DNA of 64,000 nt from Lachancea mirantina. Taxonomy: Eukaryota; Ascomycota; Saccharomycetes; Saccharomycetales; Saccharomycetaceae. Location: assembly GCA_900074745.1 (NCBI GenBank), contig LT598465.1, positions 992,001 through 1,056,000 on the forward strand, given 5' to 3'. This document shows, one piece after another, positions 12,400 through 20,749 of the stretch. Both the position numbers and the translations under genes were made by a program. Every line of letters begins with the position of its first letter. Positions within the stretch are counted from its first letter, which is position 1. The notes under the pieces are model-generated. The model saw only the letters and a list, made by a program, of their open reading frames with translations, did no database searches and was not told the DNA's origin.

Positions 12400-12415
12400 G
12401 GTGGCAAATTTTTCA
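12400..12415 (+). promoter_or_regulatory. PACE (Rpn4-type) site overlapping an RRPE-like run
   Basis: GGTGGCAAA at 12400-12408 is a perfect match to the proteasome-associated control element bound by Rpn4. Its final AAA starts an AAATTTTTCA run (12406-12415) resembling the ribosome-biogenesis RRPE. It is 106 bases from the CCT4 ATG and 172 from the CDC123 ATG, so either or both genes could be controlled. Function is inferred from the motif only. Confidence 0.5.
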
Positions 12416-12579
12416 GTTCTTGTCCATGATCTTTCGTTTGACATGATTTGTGTGGAAATTCTTTATCAACTTAGCTCATCTCATCGGATTCTGAAGTGAT
12501 TAACGTCTTATACAGCTAATAAGGGCTAAGTCCAGTATTGGTTTTGAATTCTGATTGAGCGTGTTTTGGAATAGAAACA

Positions 12580-13662
12580 ATGGGCCCGCAATATGAAGAG
12601 TTGAGCGAGCTACGCGTTACAGTTCAGCAGGTGAAAAACTGTAGCTTTTCTGCCTGGTATGATAGATTTAAGGCGCATACTGCTAAAGCAGTTATTATCA
12701 AGCCATTGCCCCATGAGTTTGTTCAGTATCTTGAGCAGGATAGTATAACGTTAGCCAGTCAGGATAAATCCCCTTCTTCTTCCTACTTTGTAGCTCTGGA
12801 TCGTAACGAGGACAATGAGTACAGCGATTGGGAGGACGAGCAAGGGACCGAAACTGGAGATAATGAAAATAAGAAAGACCCCATGTCTCTTTTCCCAGAG
12901 GTTCATCAAAAGATTGCTACTGTGATCTCAGAAATGGGTGCCGTGTCGCCCAAGTTGAATTGGTCCAGCCCGCAGGACGCGTCGTGGATGTTGCCTGAAA
13001 ATTCGACCAAATGCCGAGAGCCAAATGACTTGTATTTGCTGCTGAATGCATCTGACTACATCACGCATGATTTAGATGCCGCATTCGACGGATGCATCGA
13101 CAAAGATGGACACAATTCTGTGACAGACTTTGAACTTGTCTTGCGGCAGTGGCTCAATATCAACCCGGCTTTGGAGCTTCGCGTTTTCGTCAGAGATGGG
13201 AATATAGTAGGCGTTTCCCAGAGAGATTTGAATTATTACGATTATCTAAAACCGCTGTCACATACCTTTGAGGACCTCGTAGACGATTTTATCGAAGATA
13301 TTGTCCTGCCAAATTTCCCGGACAAGTCGTTTGTTTGCGATGTTTACATACCGCGCCCTTTCTCGAAGGTGTGGCTCATAGACATGAATCCCTTTAGTAG
13401 GACAACCGATTCTCTTCTCTTTTCCTGGCATGAACTGGTAATCAAAGATATCAGCGACTGCGAATATGAATTGAGGCTTGTTACGGAACATAACATTGGA
13501 AGATTTGCTACTAAGGAACATTCTGAAAATCAAGTTCCAAGAGAAGTCGCAGACGCCGCTATAGATAGCAACGCTATCCGAGAACTCACGCAAAAATGGT
13601 CTCAACTTTTGAAAATGCAACAAGATTTCAGCGATGACGAATCTGACGGAGAAGAGTGCTAA
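12580..13662 (+). CDS. CDC123: eIF2 assembly factor Cdc123
   Basis: Binds the eIF2 gamma subunit and promotes assembly of the eIF2 trimer; the family has an ATP-grasp-like fold. The 360-residue product is the same length as I recall for the S. cerevisiae protein. Landmarks include NCSFSAWYDRFK near the N-terminus, SPQDASWMLPEN, the LRQWLNINPALELRVFVRDG block, VGVSQRDLNYYDYL, and DVYIPRPFSKVWLIDMNPFS with the conserved acidic ligand. The C-terminus is acidic (DDESDGEEC). The start at 12580 is the first ATG and matches the family. It converges on FRE1 with only 59 bases between the stop codons. Confidence 0.96.
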   Translation: MGPQYEELSELRVTVQQVKNCSFSAWYDRFKAHTAKAVIIKPLPHEFVQYLEQDSITLASQDKSPSSSYFVALDRNEDNEYSDWEDEQGTETGDNENKKDPMSLFPEVHQKIATVISEMGAVSPKLNWSSPQDASWMLPENSTKCREPNDLYLLLNASDYITHDLDAAFDGCIDKDGHNSVTDFELVLRQWLNINPALELRVFVRDGNIVGVSQRDLNYYDYLKPLSHTFEDLVDDFIEDIVLPNFPDKSFVCDVYIPRPFSKVWLIDMNPFSRTTDSLLFSWHELVIKDISDCEYELRLVTEHNIGRFATKEHSENQVPREVADAAIDSNAIRELTQKWSQLLKMQQDFSDDESDGEEC

Positions 13663-13721
13663 AACCCTATATACAAGCATATATGCGTTAATGATGCCAC
13701 GATATGATGCGGGATCACCCT

Positions 13722-15785
13722 CTACCATGTAAAGCTCTCCTCCTTCAGACTTACCCCTATAGAGGTCGCTTTTGTTTCTTCATGATAGATTTCTCTGAAG
13801 CTGGTGTTGAAAGAAGCTGGTCCACAAATTACAAAAGTCACCTCTTCCGAAACTTTCGACGCAGAAACCAGCTCATCTTTCACCAATTGCGCAAGATCTG
13901 GTCTTTTATAAAGCATTTGAATGTCAAGCGAACCCATAAATTTAATATCCGAATCGAGCGATGAGCTCTCCTGGTCGAATTCTCGAGAACAAGTGCATAA
14001 GACCGATATTTCGAAGCTCTTGGACTGCAAAAACTTCAGCTCCTCGGAAAACCAATCGATATCACGTAGATCTCTTACAATCCAATACAGTCTGTTTGCA
14101 GTCTGAGTTTTCTGGCTGTTAATTAAACGTAGGGATTGTGCGTAGACAGCAGTAATGCCTAATCCAGCGGCAACACCTACCACCTTCCGTTCAGTGTGTA
14201 CCTTCTGAGGTAACATATCACCACCATAAGGTCCTTCGAGCAAAATTCTGACATTCACACTCTCTTTACCGGATATCAAAATTTTGTTTAGCAAGTGATT
14301 TGTGATGCCCTTTTTTGCCTTAAAGTACATCATTAGTCTGTCGTTGGAGGTTTCCTTGGGCTCAGAAAGTAGAGTAAATGGATGAGACTGGAAAGTGTGG
14401 TACCATGGGTCATGAGGGCTCATGAAGTAGATATAGGAAAAAGAGCCAGGAATGTATGCAAAATATTTTGGCTTTATTAGTGACAATTTGATGATGCCAT
14501 CTCCACAGTCCGTTATTGTTGCTTGTTGTAGACCACCTGACAAACCAATTCGAATAATCCTGGCGATTCTATCAAAGGCTAATATTCCAACCATAGACCA
14601 GATCCAACCGAGCCATCCCATGTCCTTCAAGTGATAATACATGGTAATGATGAAGAAGATACTCATAATCTTGTGTAAAGCGAGGAAGATCTCGTAGATC
14701 TGGTCCCGGAACACCTTGAAACTGTGAATTGCAAGCAAAGACAGGAAGACCATAGCAGCAATTCCGTGCTGCCAATAAGAATCCATCCACCACACTCGAT
14801 ACCCTCCGTCCCGCATAGAGTCTACGGTCCACAAGATAGAATGGATAAAGGAAAGAATCGCACAAACGTAAGCGCACCACTTGTGGAAATAATTGAAAGA
14901 TGAGCAGGACAGACCTGTGAGGGGAATAAAAGGATTGTTGCGAATGCCGAAGAAGAATATGACGGGTAAAAGTGAAATAGCCATCATGTCTACCCTGTAG
15001 CTAAGCATATCGATGTTCAAGAACCACTGAGTTTTCAAATAAGGGTGAGGCAGTTTGACGTTATATCCAACACCAGCAGTAATGATGGTCTGGACAATGA
15101 ATATTGCGACAGCGATGACCTGGAGCCTGTTTGGGTAAGGCGAAGGCAAGATACGGTATGCAATGGCAGCAATCTTACGTGAATAAGGTTGTAAAAAGCT
15201 TGGGCTTACCAGTGAAGTACTGAAACGATTCCCAATCAACTTGAAACCAAAAAACTTCTCGTTCAAATTTAAGGCTGTCGCAAATCCGATGACCGCAGCC
15301 CAATAAAAGACGAGACCCCATCCAAACCATTGACTGCGTTGCACAGCAAAGCCCATGTCTTTGAATTTGCGGTAGTACCAATCGAATTGAGTTTGGTTGA
15401 CATTCAAGGTAGTCATCACTGGCGTGGTGAGGTCTGCTTTGGTTGGGTCTCTGCGAAATTGTGTTCCATTTTCGTAAAAACCCCACATGTCTTCAAGCGT
15501 ATAATGAAAGTCTCCCTTCTGGCGACATCTTGTCGCGACATGCTTTAGCGCATGGTCAACGAGGTGTTTTTGCTTTGAGTTGGAGACAATGCAGTTAGTT
15601 ATTGTGCCTAACCAATTTACGTTGCCGCACCGACACTTGTAGGCTGCCATTCCGTTTCCGTGCGATTTACATCCCCAATCATATTTGAGCTCATAGTAAA
15701 TGCAAGCTGAAGCCAATGTGGAATCAACAAGAACTAAAGCTCGAGCTGCAGAGACCAGCAAAGCCACTGCCAGGACAAATTTCAT
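13722..15785 (-). CDS. FRE1: Plasma-membrane ferric/cupric reductase
   Basis: Reduces extracellular Fe(III) and Cu(II) so that high-affinity transporters can take up the metals. The 687-residue product has an N-terminal signal peptide (MKFVLAVALLVSAARA), a Cys-rich extracellular segment and a multispanning ferric-reductase domain with two His-x13-His pairs (HKWCAYVCAILSFIH near 300-314 and HKIMSIFFIITMYYH near 368-382) that hold two hemes. The cytosolic FAD/NADPH part has HPFTLLSEP near residue 470, GPYGGDM, GLGITAVYAQS and a terminal CGPASFN. Length and context (next to CDC123 and CRR1, as YLR214W) point to FRE1; a paralogous FRE cannot be excluded from sequence alone. Confidence 0.93.
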   Translation of the reverse strand: MKFVLAVALLVSAARALVLVDSTLASACIYYELKYDWGCKSHGNGMAAYKCRCGNVNWLGTITNCIVSNSKQKHLVDHALKHVATRCRQKGDFHYTLEDMWGFYENGTQFRRDPTKADLTTPVMTTLNVNQTQFDWYYRKFKDMGFAVQRSQWFGWGLVFYWAAVIGFATALNLNEKFFGFKLIGNRFSTSLVSPSFLQPYSRKIAAIAYRILPSPYPNRLQVIAVAIFIVQTIITAGVGYNVKLPHPYLKTQWFLNIDMLSYRVDMMAISLLPVIFFFGIRNNPFIPLTGLSCSSFNYFHKWCAYVCAILSFIHSILWTVDSMRDGGYRVWWMDSYWQHGIAAMVFLSLLAIHSFKVFRDQIYEIFLALHKIMSIFFIITMYYHLKDMGWLGWIWSMVGILAFDRIARIIRIGLSGGLQQATITDCGDGIIKLSLIKPKYFAYIPGSFSYIYFMSPHDPWYHTFQSHPFTLLSEPKETSNDRLMMYFKAKKGITNHLLNKILISGKESVNVRILLEGPYGGDMLPQKVHTERKVVGVAAGLGITAVYAQSLRLINSQKTQTANRLYWIVRDLRDIDWFSEELKFLQSKSFEISVLCTCSREFDQESSSLDSDIKFMGSLDIQMLYKRPDLAQLVKDELVSASKVSEEVTFVICGPASFNTSFREIYHEETKATSIGVSLKEESFTW

Positions 15786-17000
15786 CGCGCGCCAAAACTC
15801 GGGTTCAGTTTTCTAGTCTTAGCGAAACAACCATGTTTTCTTGGTTGACACCTTCAACCTCATAAGTACTTCCCAAATTCTTAAATTTGCGCACAGCTAT
15901 AAGTTTAGATGCTCATTTGGTATCTGGGCGGCGCCGCAGTGCTTTTTTTTCTGTCTCGAATGAGCATGTTTTTCTTCCCGCTTGAAGCGTGCTGCACGGC
16001 GGACCCTGCATTTTACCAATGGTAAAATGCTCATTATTATGCAAGCACACCGCAGGACACCCGCAAAAGATCAGGCAGAATCGCAGCTATCGGTCAACTA
16101 GCGCCCGTCCTCAGCGCAGGAAAAGCTAATGATCATGGCCTTGCTAACGAGAATGTGACATTACTTTTGCAATTCGAAGAGCCTTATGTTATCAAAAGGG
16201 CTCACCATGCCACAGTTCTCTCGTATGAACTGATCCAGGAGGGACTAAAAGTCTTGAAAGAGCCTTTACGTCGATTTCTTTAGATGCGTGTTTTCTCATT
16301 TTCAATGGCAAACCACACTCGGTCTTGGAGCGCCCGGTCAAGCCAACTTTGCTGTCAAAAATAGTCTTTTCGTCGTCAGGGTACCTCTCTGTAGTCTCCC
16401 TAATTCTGATCTGTAGCATTTCAATCAAGGTGTTAGTGACTAGTGAACAGAAACTCTCTTTTGGCACGAACCAATGACGGAAATCGCCTCATCGTTTAGT
16501 AGATTATAATCAAACCGAATGTAGCAACCCCTCTCTCCATATCTGTCTTTTATACTTTTCGGAAACTGGGAATCCCTTTAGACGAAACACACTTGAGGAA
16601 AAACTTAGCCGCTGAGCTTGATTCTGCATGTGCCATACACGCTTCTTCAAAAACTCAAACGCCTATTGTTAGCCCCTCGCTCCAAAGAGCGAAATTTTTA
16701 CTCTCTTCCTTATGTTCACTGCCTCAAAAAACATCTAACTATGACGGAAAGTCGTTCCGTGACTTTGTCTTAGGGCGAGTGAGTAGATGCTAAGCCTTTA
16801 AAACCCTAGTTGTAATCAAAATTTAGTCTTGCGTGCGGTAACAGTTGTACGCTTTGAGATCGGGCTCGAAGGGGTTTCGTCCGTTACCTCTGTTGTCGTT
16901 ACGACGTTGTGATGAGTGGATGCTTCGACAAGCTAAGGTCAACTTTTCAGGTACGGGTAGTTCGTCGAAGGGCCTCCAAGTCAGTAAAAAGACCAAAGTT
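15786..17000. other. Divergent promoter region FRE1 / CRR1
   Basis: 1215 bases between the two divergent genes. The FRE1-proximal part has three ATGCTCA motifs and a 23-base palindrome (annotated separately). A short minus-strand frame of 75 codons (16192-16419) begins with ATG but has no feature I recognise. The CRR1 frame stays open upstream of its chosen start and includes an ATG at 16920, but the signal peptide begins at 17001. I see no RNA gene. Confidence 0.55.
15909..16033. promoter_or_regulatory. ATGCTCA triplet and 23-base palindrome in the FRE1 promoter
   Basis: ATGCTCA occurs at 15909-15915 and 16027-16033, with its complement TGAGCAT at 15961-15967, so 124 to 248 bases before the FRE1 ATG. 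It shares TGCTCA with the Mac1 copper-response element TTTGCTCA known from S. cerevisiae FRE1. The palindrome at 16008-16030 has 11-base arms (GCATTTTACCA and its complement) around one A and overlaps the third motif. Copper or iron control is an inference. Confidence 0.45.
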
Positions 17001-18368
17001 ATGACTTCATCGCCTCTCTTTGGCATGTGCTTCGTTGCCATCTGCTTCGCACAACATGTCGTGAGTTACATGCCGGCTTCACCAGTTGGGTGCTCCGCAA
17101 AAGCGAATTGTCCAGAAGAATGGCCCTGCTGTTCACAGTACGGCCATTGTGGGAGAGGACCACTGTGTGTCGGAGGATGTGACCCCAGATTCTCATATGC
17201 CGATAGTTGCATCAAAATTCCCGCACTCATGCCCACAGCTATGCGTGGAGCAGCCATGGATGTTTTTGAGTCCGAAAACCACTTCGAAATGCCTGTAATA
17301 ATTAACACCTTTCAATCGGACTCTGAAGAATTACATCAAGGTCTTGAAAACAAGGCACAGATGTCGTCCGACCTTGATGACCTGCGACTGGTGCATTTCT
17401 CGAAGTATCTGGTGACCTCGAACCTCACTCAGGCTCAAGAGGATGTCAAAAACTATGACTTCACTTACAGTGGACCAGTCTCCTCAGAACCAGGCCGAGG
17501 TCTTGTATTAGGAATGCCAGCGGGTTCATCTGGAAGTTTGGTATCTTCAGCCAAGTCTTTCTTGTACGGTAAGGTCTCGATTCGTATGAGCACAGCAAGA
17601 GGTGCTGGCGTGGTATCGGCCATAGATCTGGTATCTGCAGTACGAGACGAAATTGATTTTGAATTCATAGGAAACGATTTAAAGTCCGCTCAAAGCAATT
17701 TCTATTTCCAAGGAGAGCCCGTGCATACCCGAATGCTTAAAGCGCCAGTTTCTCGAGATACATTTCGTACTGTGCACACCTATGAAATAGATTGGGATGA
17801 AAATAGAATCCATTGGTTGATAGACGGGGTTTGCGTCAGAACCCTTCGGAGACGGGACACTTTTGATCCAGAATCTGGGATTTTCAAATATCCTCAAACT
17901 CCAATGAGATTAGAAGTCTCATTATGGCCGGCAGGAATCGCAGCTAACCATCCTGGAACTATTTCTTGGGCTGGAGGAATGATTGACTGGGAAAATTCAT
18001 TGGATATACTCGAGCGAGGTCAATTTTACTTGATAGTAAAAGAGATCCAAATAACACCGTATCGGAGTCCTCAGGTCCTAATTGGTGCCCAAAAGAAACA
18101 GACTTTTGCTTCTGATACTGATTTGTATTTCTATGACAACGATTGCGATGATTTCACAGAGTCGTGTGTCAAGTCCGGTGCTGGGGAAGTTCCAATTTCC
18201 CCGAACCAAAAATTTGAGTCGACCGATCAGAGCATTCGTTCTCGTCAGTCGGTCTTGCGTATTGATGCAGATGCATTCAGTTCAATTCAGCATAACGCCG
18301 CCCCAAGTATAAGTCCAAACAACATTTTCTTCGAAGTTTTGGCATGTCTCTTGAATCACGGTTGGTGA
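17001..18368 (+). CDS. CRR1: Spore-wall GH16 transglycosidase, Crr1 type
   Basis: Crh-family cell-wall enzyme, thought to link chitin or chitosan and beta-glucan in the ascospore wall. From the ATG at 17001 the 455-residue product has a signal peptide (MTSSPLFGMCFVAICFAQHV), a Cys-rich chitin-binding-like module (CPEEWPCCSQYGHCGRGPLC) and a glycoside hydrolase family 16 domain whose catalytic motif reads DEIDFEFIG, matching E-x-D-x-E. Other GH16 landmarks include YEIDWDENRIHWLIDGVCVR and MRLEVSLWPAG. The frame is open upstream to 16845, and an ATG at 16920 would add 27 residues before the signal peptide; I chose 17001 because only it puts the signal peptide at the terminus. Context (next to FRE1) equals YLR213C. 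Confidence 0.9.
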   Translation: MTSSPLFGMCFVAICFAQHVVSYMPASPVGCSAKANCPEEWPCCSQYGHCGRGPLCVGGCDPRFSYADSCIKIPALMPTAMRGAAMDVFESENHFEMPVIINTFQSDSEELHQGLENKAQMSSDLDDLRLVHFSKYLVTSNLTQAQEDVKNYDFTYSGPVSSEPGRGLVLGMPAGSSGSLVSSAKSFLYGKVSIRMSTARGAGVVSAIDLVSAVRDEIDFEFIGNDLKSAQSNFYFQGEPVHTRMLKAPVSRDTFRTVHTYEIDWDENRIHWLIDGVCVRTLRRRDTFDPESGIFKYPQTPMRLEVSLWPAGIAANHPGTISWAGGMIDWENSLDILERGQFYLIVKEIQITPYRSPQVLIGAQKKQTFASDTDLYFYDNDCDDFTESCVKSGAGEVPISPNQKFESTDQSIRSRQSVLRIDADAFSSIQHNAAPSISPNNIFFEVLACLLNHGW

Positions 18369-18560
18369 AGAAACACCATCCATTATGGTTCGGCTTGAGC
18401 CAACCGTGAGATGTCCTTCTTCAAATCAACTCTTCAACTCAATTCGAACACAGGAAAGGCCATACAGCAGATTACTAACATATGTAGACTATAAGATAAG
18501 TAGTTTGCATGCTTAGACGGTTTCTACATTCTCAACAGTTTAATTCTGCTAAGAAATAGC

Positions 18561-19652
18561 TTAGTCGTGCTTCAAGGTTTCCATAAAGGTTTTAGCTGGA
18601 GTGGTCTTGGTTTGTTGAGCCTTCTTAGAGCCCAATTTCTCAGCAGCAAAGACCTTGGCGTAAGGGTTTAGTCTCAACAAGACTTGCTTGTTCTTCAATG
18701 GGTTCTTCTTCAAAACATGAGAACGCTTTTGAGTAGCTTGGCCAGCTGGTCTAACAACAGATTGAATTTCAGAAGAGTTGATGATTCTGGTAACGTCGGT
18801 GTTGGAGATGATGTTGCTTGGCAAGGTGTAGCCGCTCTTTACAGAAGAGGCGACGGTCTCAGAGCCCCAAACTTGGTCAAGCTTGGCGAAGGCAGATTGA
18901 GTCCAGATAACAAATCTACCCAAGTGAGCACCTGGAGCCAATTGCAACAAGCCCAAAGAGGTGACGTCAGCGGTCTCAACACCTGGCAGGTTTCTGAAAG
19001 CTTTGACAAGACCCTTGTCTTCAGAGTAGACAACCAAAGGACCTCTTCTTTGGGTGAATCTTCTGTTTCTGTACTTACCCTTACCAGCTCTCAATTTCTT
19101 GGACTTCAAGACCTTGACGACATCGGAGTGAGCTCCGACAGCCTTCAAAGCAGCGACAGCGTCCTTTGTCTTTTGAACAGACTCAAGTTCGTCAGAAACA
19201 ACCAATGGGATTTCTGGGATCTTTTCAACTCTGTGACCTCTGGCCAAGACCAAAGAAGCAACAGCGGAAGCAGCAATAGCGGAAGCAGCAGCGTAACGCT
19301 TCTCGTTGTGGTTGACTTTGACGTTCCACTTTCTCCAGGTCTTGGTAGGAGCAAACATACGACCACCACGACACATGTTACCGAAAGCGGCCTGACCAGA
19401 TCTGTGGGTACCACCACCGCCGACACGTGGAATACGGGCGACAGCACGACCGGTACCCCAGGACTCGGCAGAGGTTTGGTGGCCAGCCTTCTCAGAGACA
19501 GCGTAAGCTTGTCTCTTGTTCTTGTTAACGGAAGTGAAAACAGAGTGAACAAGGTCTGGACGGATTGGAGCCGAGAAGACAGCTGGAAGTGCGATAGCAG
19601 CTGAGGTGGTTTCACCAGTCAAAGAGTGGACGGAGACTTGAGGACGAGACAT
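18561..19652 (-). CDS. RPL4: 60S ribosomal protein uL4
   Basis: Large-subunit ribosomal protein uL4, whose loop lines the polypeptide exit tunnel. The 363-residue product begins [20 protein letters not shown] and contains the tunnel-loop region [35 protein letters not shown], and a basic C-terminal tail, as in S. cerevisiae Rpl4 (362 residues). Codons are strongly biased (GGT, AAG, GCT), the mark of very high expression, and this bias produces a long spurious open frame on the opposite strand. No intron is needed. S. cerevisiae has two copies (RPL4A, RPL4B); only one is in view here. The start at 19652 matches the family; the frame is open 23 codons further upstream, inside the promoter. Confidence 0.97.
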   Translation of the reverse strand: MSRPQVSVHSLTGETTSAAIALPAVFSAPIRPDLVHSVFTSVNKNKRQAYAVSEKAGHQTSAESWGTGRAVARIPRVGGGGTHRSGQAAFGNMCRGGRMFAPTKTWRKWNVKVNHNEKRYAAASAIAASAVASLVLARGHRVEKIPEIPLVVSDELESVQKTKDAVAALKAVGAHSDVVKVLKSKKLRAGKGKYRNRRFTQRRGPLVVYSEDKGLVKAFRNLPGVETADVTSLGLLQLAPGAHLGRFVIWTQSAFAKLDQVWGSETVASSVKSGYTLPSNIISNTDVTRIINSSEIQSVVRPAGQATQKRSHVLKKNPLKNKQVLLRLNPYAKVFAAEKLGSKKAQQTKTTPAKTFMETLKHD

Positions 19653-20749
19653 TTCGATTAATGTGTGATGATGGGGATCTGAGGGAATGTTGGCGATATA
19701 CTCATCGCTGAAATTTTTCACCTTTTATATACAGGTAGAAAATTTTTCGCTTGGGTTGATTCTTGGGTCTGGGTTTTATATCCACATGTACGAAAGAAGT
19801 ATCAAATGAGTAAATCATTTCAACTCAAACGCCATGAACGAAACCGAGCCGTCAAAGATATGTCACTTAATAGCATTGCAAGGCTTAGAACAATTCTAGA
19901 GGATAACCAGCTTTCAGCCATGTCTGCCCAAATTTCCCTTAAATAGTTAAAATTTGTTTGTGCACAGGTGTCGAACACTTTAAATTTCTGTGAGCAAATT
20001 ACCGACATGCTTGCGATTGTTCCTGAGGCCAGATTTGCTGTTTTGGAAATCTTCGTACACTATTCCGTGCTACTTTTGATTATAGAAAACTCAAGTTTTT
20101 GGACTTGCACCCCCACCCACCAGAAGACAGTTGACCTCGTTGATGTATGTAATATTCAAATGCAAGTTTCTACTATGTGGGTACGTTTTGTATGAAACCC
20201 AAATAATTTGACTTGAGAGTAAAGGAAGGGTCGGACCTCATATTAAACATGATAAGTTTGCAGGAAATAGCCTCTGTAGGTGATATCGTCGATGTGCTTT
20301 GCCGGAGAGGTGATATCACGTGATCATGACGACAGAATAACACATTGAATGCTCAAGCACGCCAGGAGGCAATAGAAGCCCTAAAGATCTTAGTGGTGGC
20401 CATAAATCATCATACGATCGCTATTAGAGCTTCAGATATATTACACGAAATGATAGAGTCTCACCACCTATCTTGAATAACTTCATTGGTGGCCAGTGGA
20501 GATGTTTCAAGTGCATAACAACTAGGTCCACCTAACTTCTTTAGCGGTTCTCATCAATCAAGTGCGTAATCCATCACAAGCTTCCCTTAGTTTGATACTG
20601 CTAATTCGTTTGATTTTCGTCTGTTATCAATTTTATGACATTAGGAAAATAGAGCATTTTCGAAGATGAATATTTAGCAAAGAATAAAGCATTTCCCTCA
20701 TTATAAATTAAACACCAAAAAATCGAAACTACCTAAGTTTACAATTCTA
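19653..20749. other. Intergenic: RPL4 promoter and JEN 3' end
   Basis: About 1.1 kb without a supported gene; short open frames lack conservation marks. The RPL4-proximal 100 bases hold promoter motifs (separate entry). A CACGTG core sits in the palindrome ATCACGTGAT at 20315-20324, about 665 bases from RPL4, a possible Cbf1-type site. I could not find a convincing Rap1 site by eye. No AT-rich tract or conserved centromere element follows the CACGTG. Confidence 0.5.
19701..19748 (-). promoter_or_regulatory. PAC, RRPE and TATA-like motifs of RPL4
   Basis: Reading toward RPL4: an RRPE-like CGAAAAATTTT (complement of 19738-19748), TATATAAA (complement of 19724-19731), a second RRPE-like TGAAAAATTT (complement of 19711-19720) and a perfect PAC GCGATGAG (complement of 19701-19708), 49 bases before the ATG. 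PAC and RRPE are typical of ribosome-biogenesis rather than ribosomal-protein genes. Confidence 0.55.

Noticed and set aside
16192-16419. 75-codon minus-strand frame in the FRE1/CRR1 spacer
   Set aside because: Begins with an ATG but is short, has no family resemblance I can see, and lies in a long promoter region; kept as a mention only.
18684-19604. 306-codon open frame antisense to RPL4
   Set aside because: Caused by the extreme codon bias of RPL4 on the other strand; low-complexity Ser/Thr-rich translation with no family features.
20315-20324. CACGTG palindrome as centromere element CDEI
   Set aside because: No AT-rich CDEII or CDEIII-like sequence follows on either side; more likely a bHLH site.
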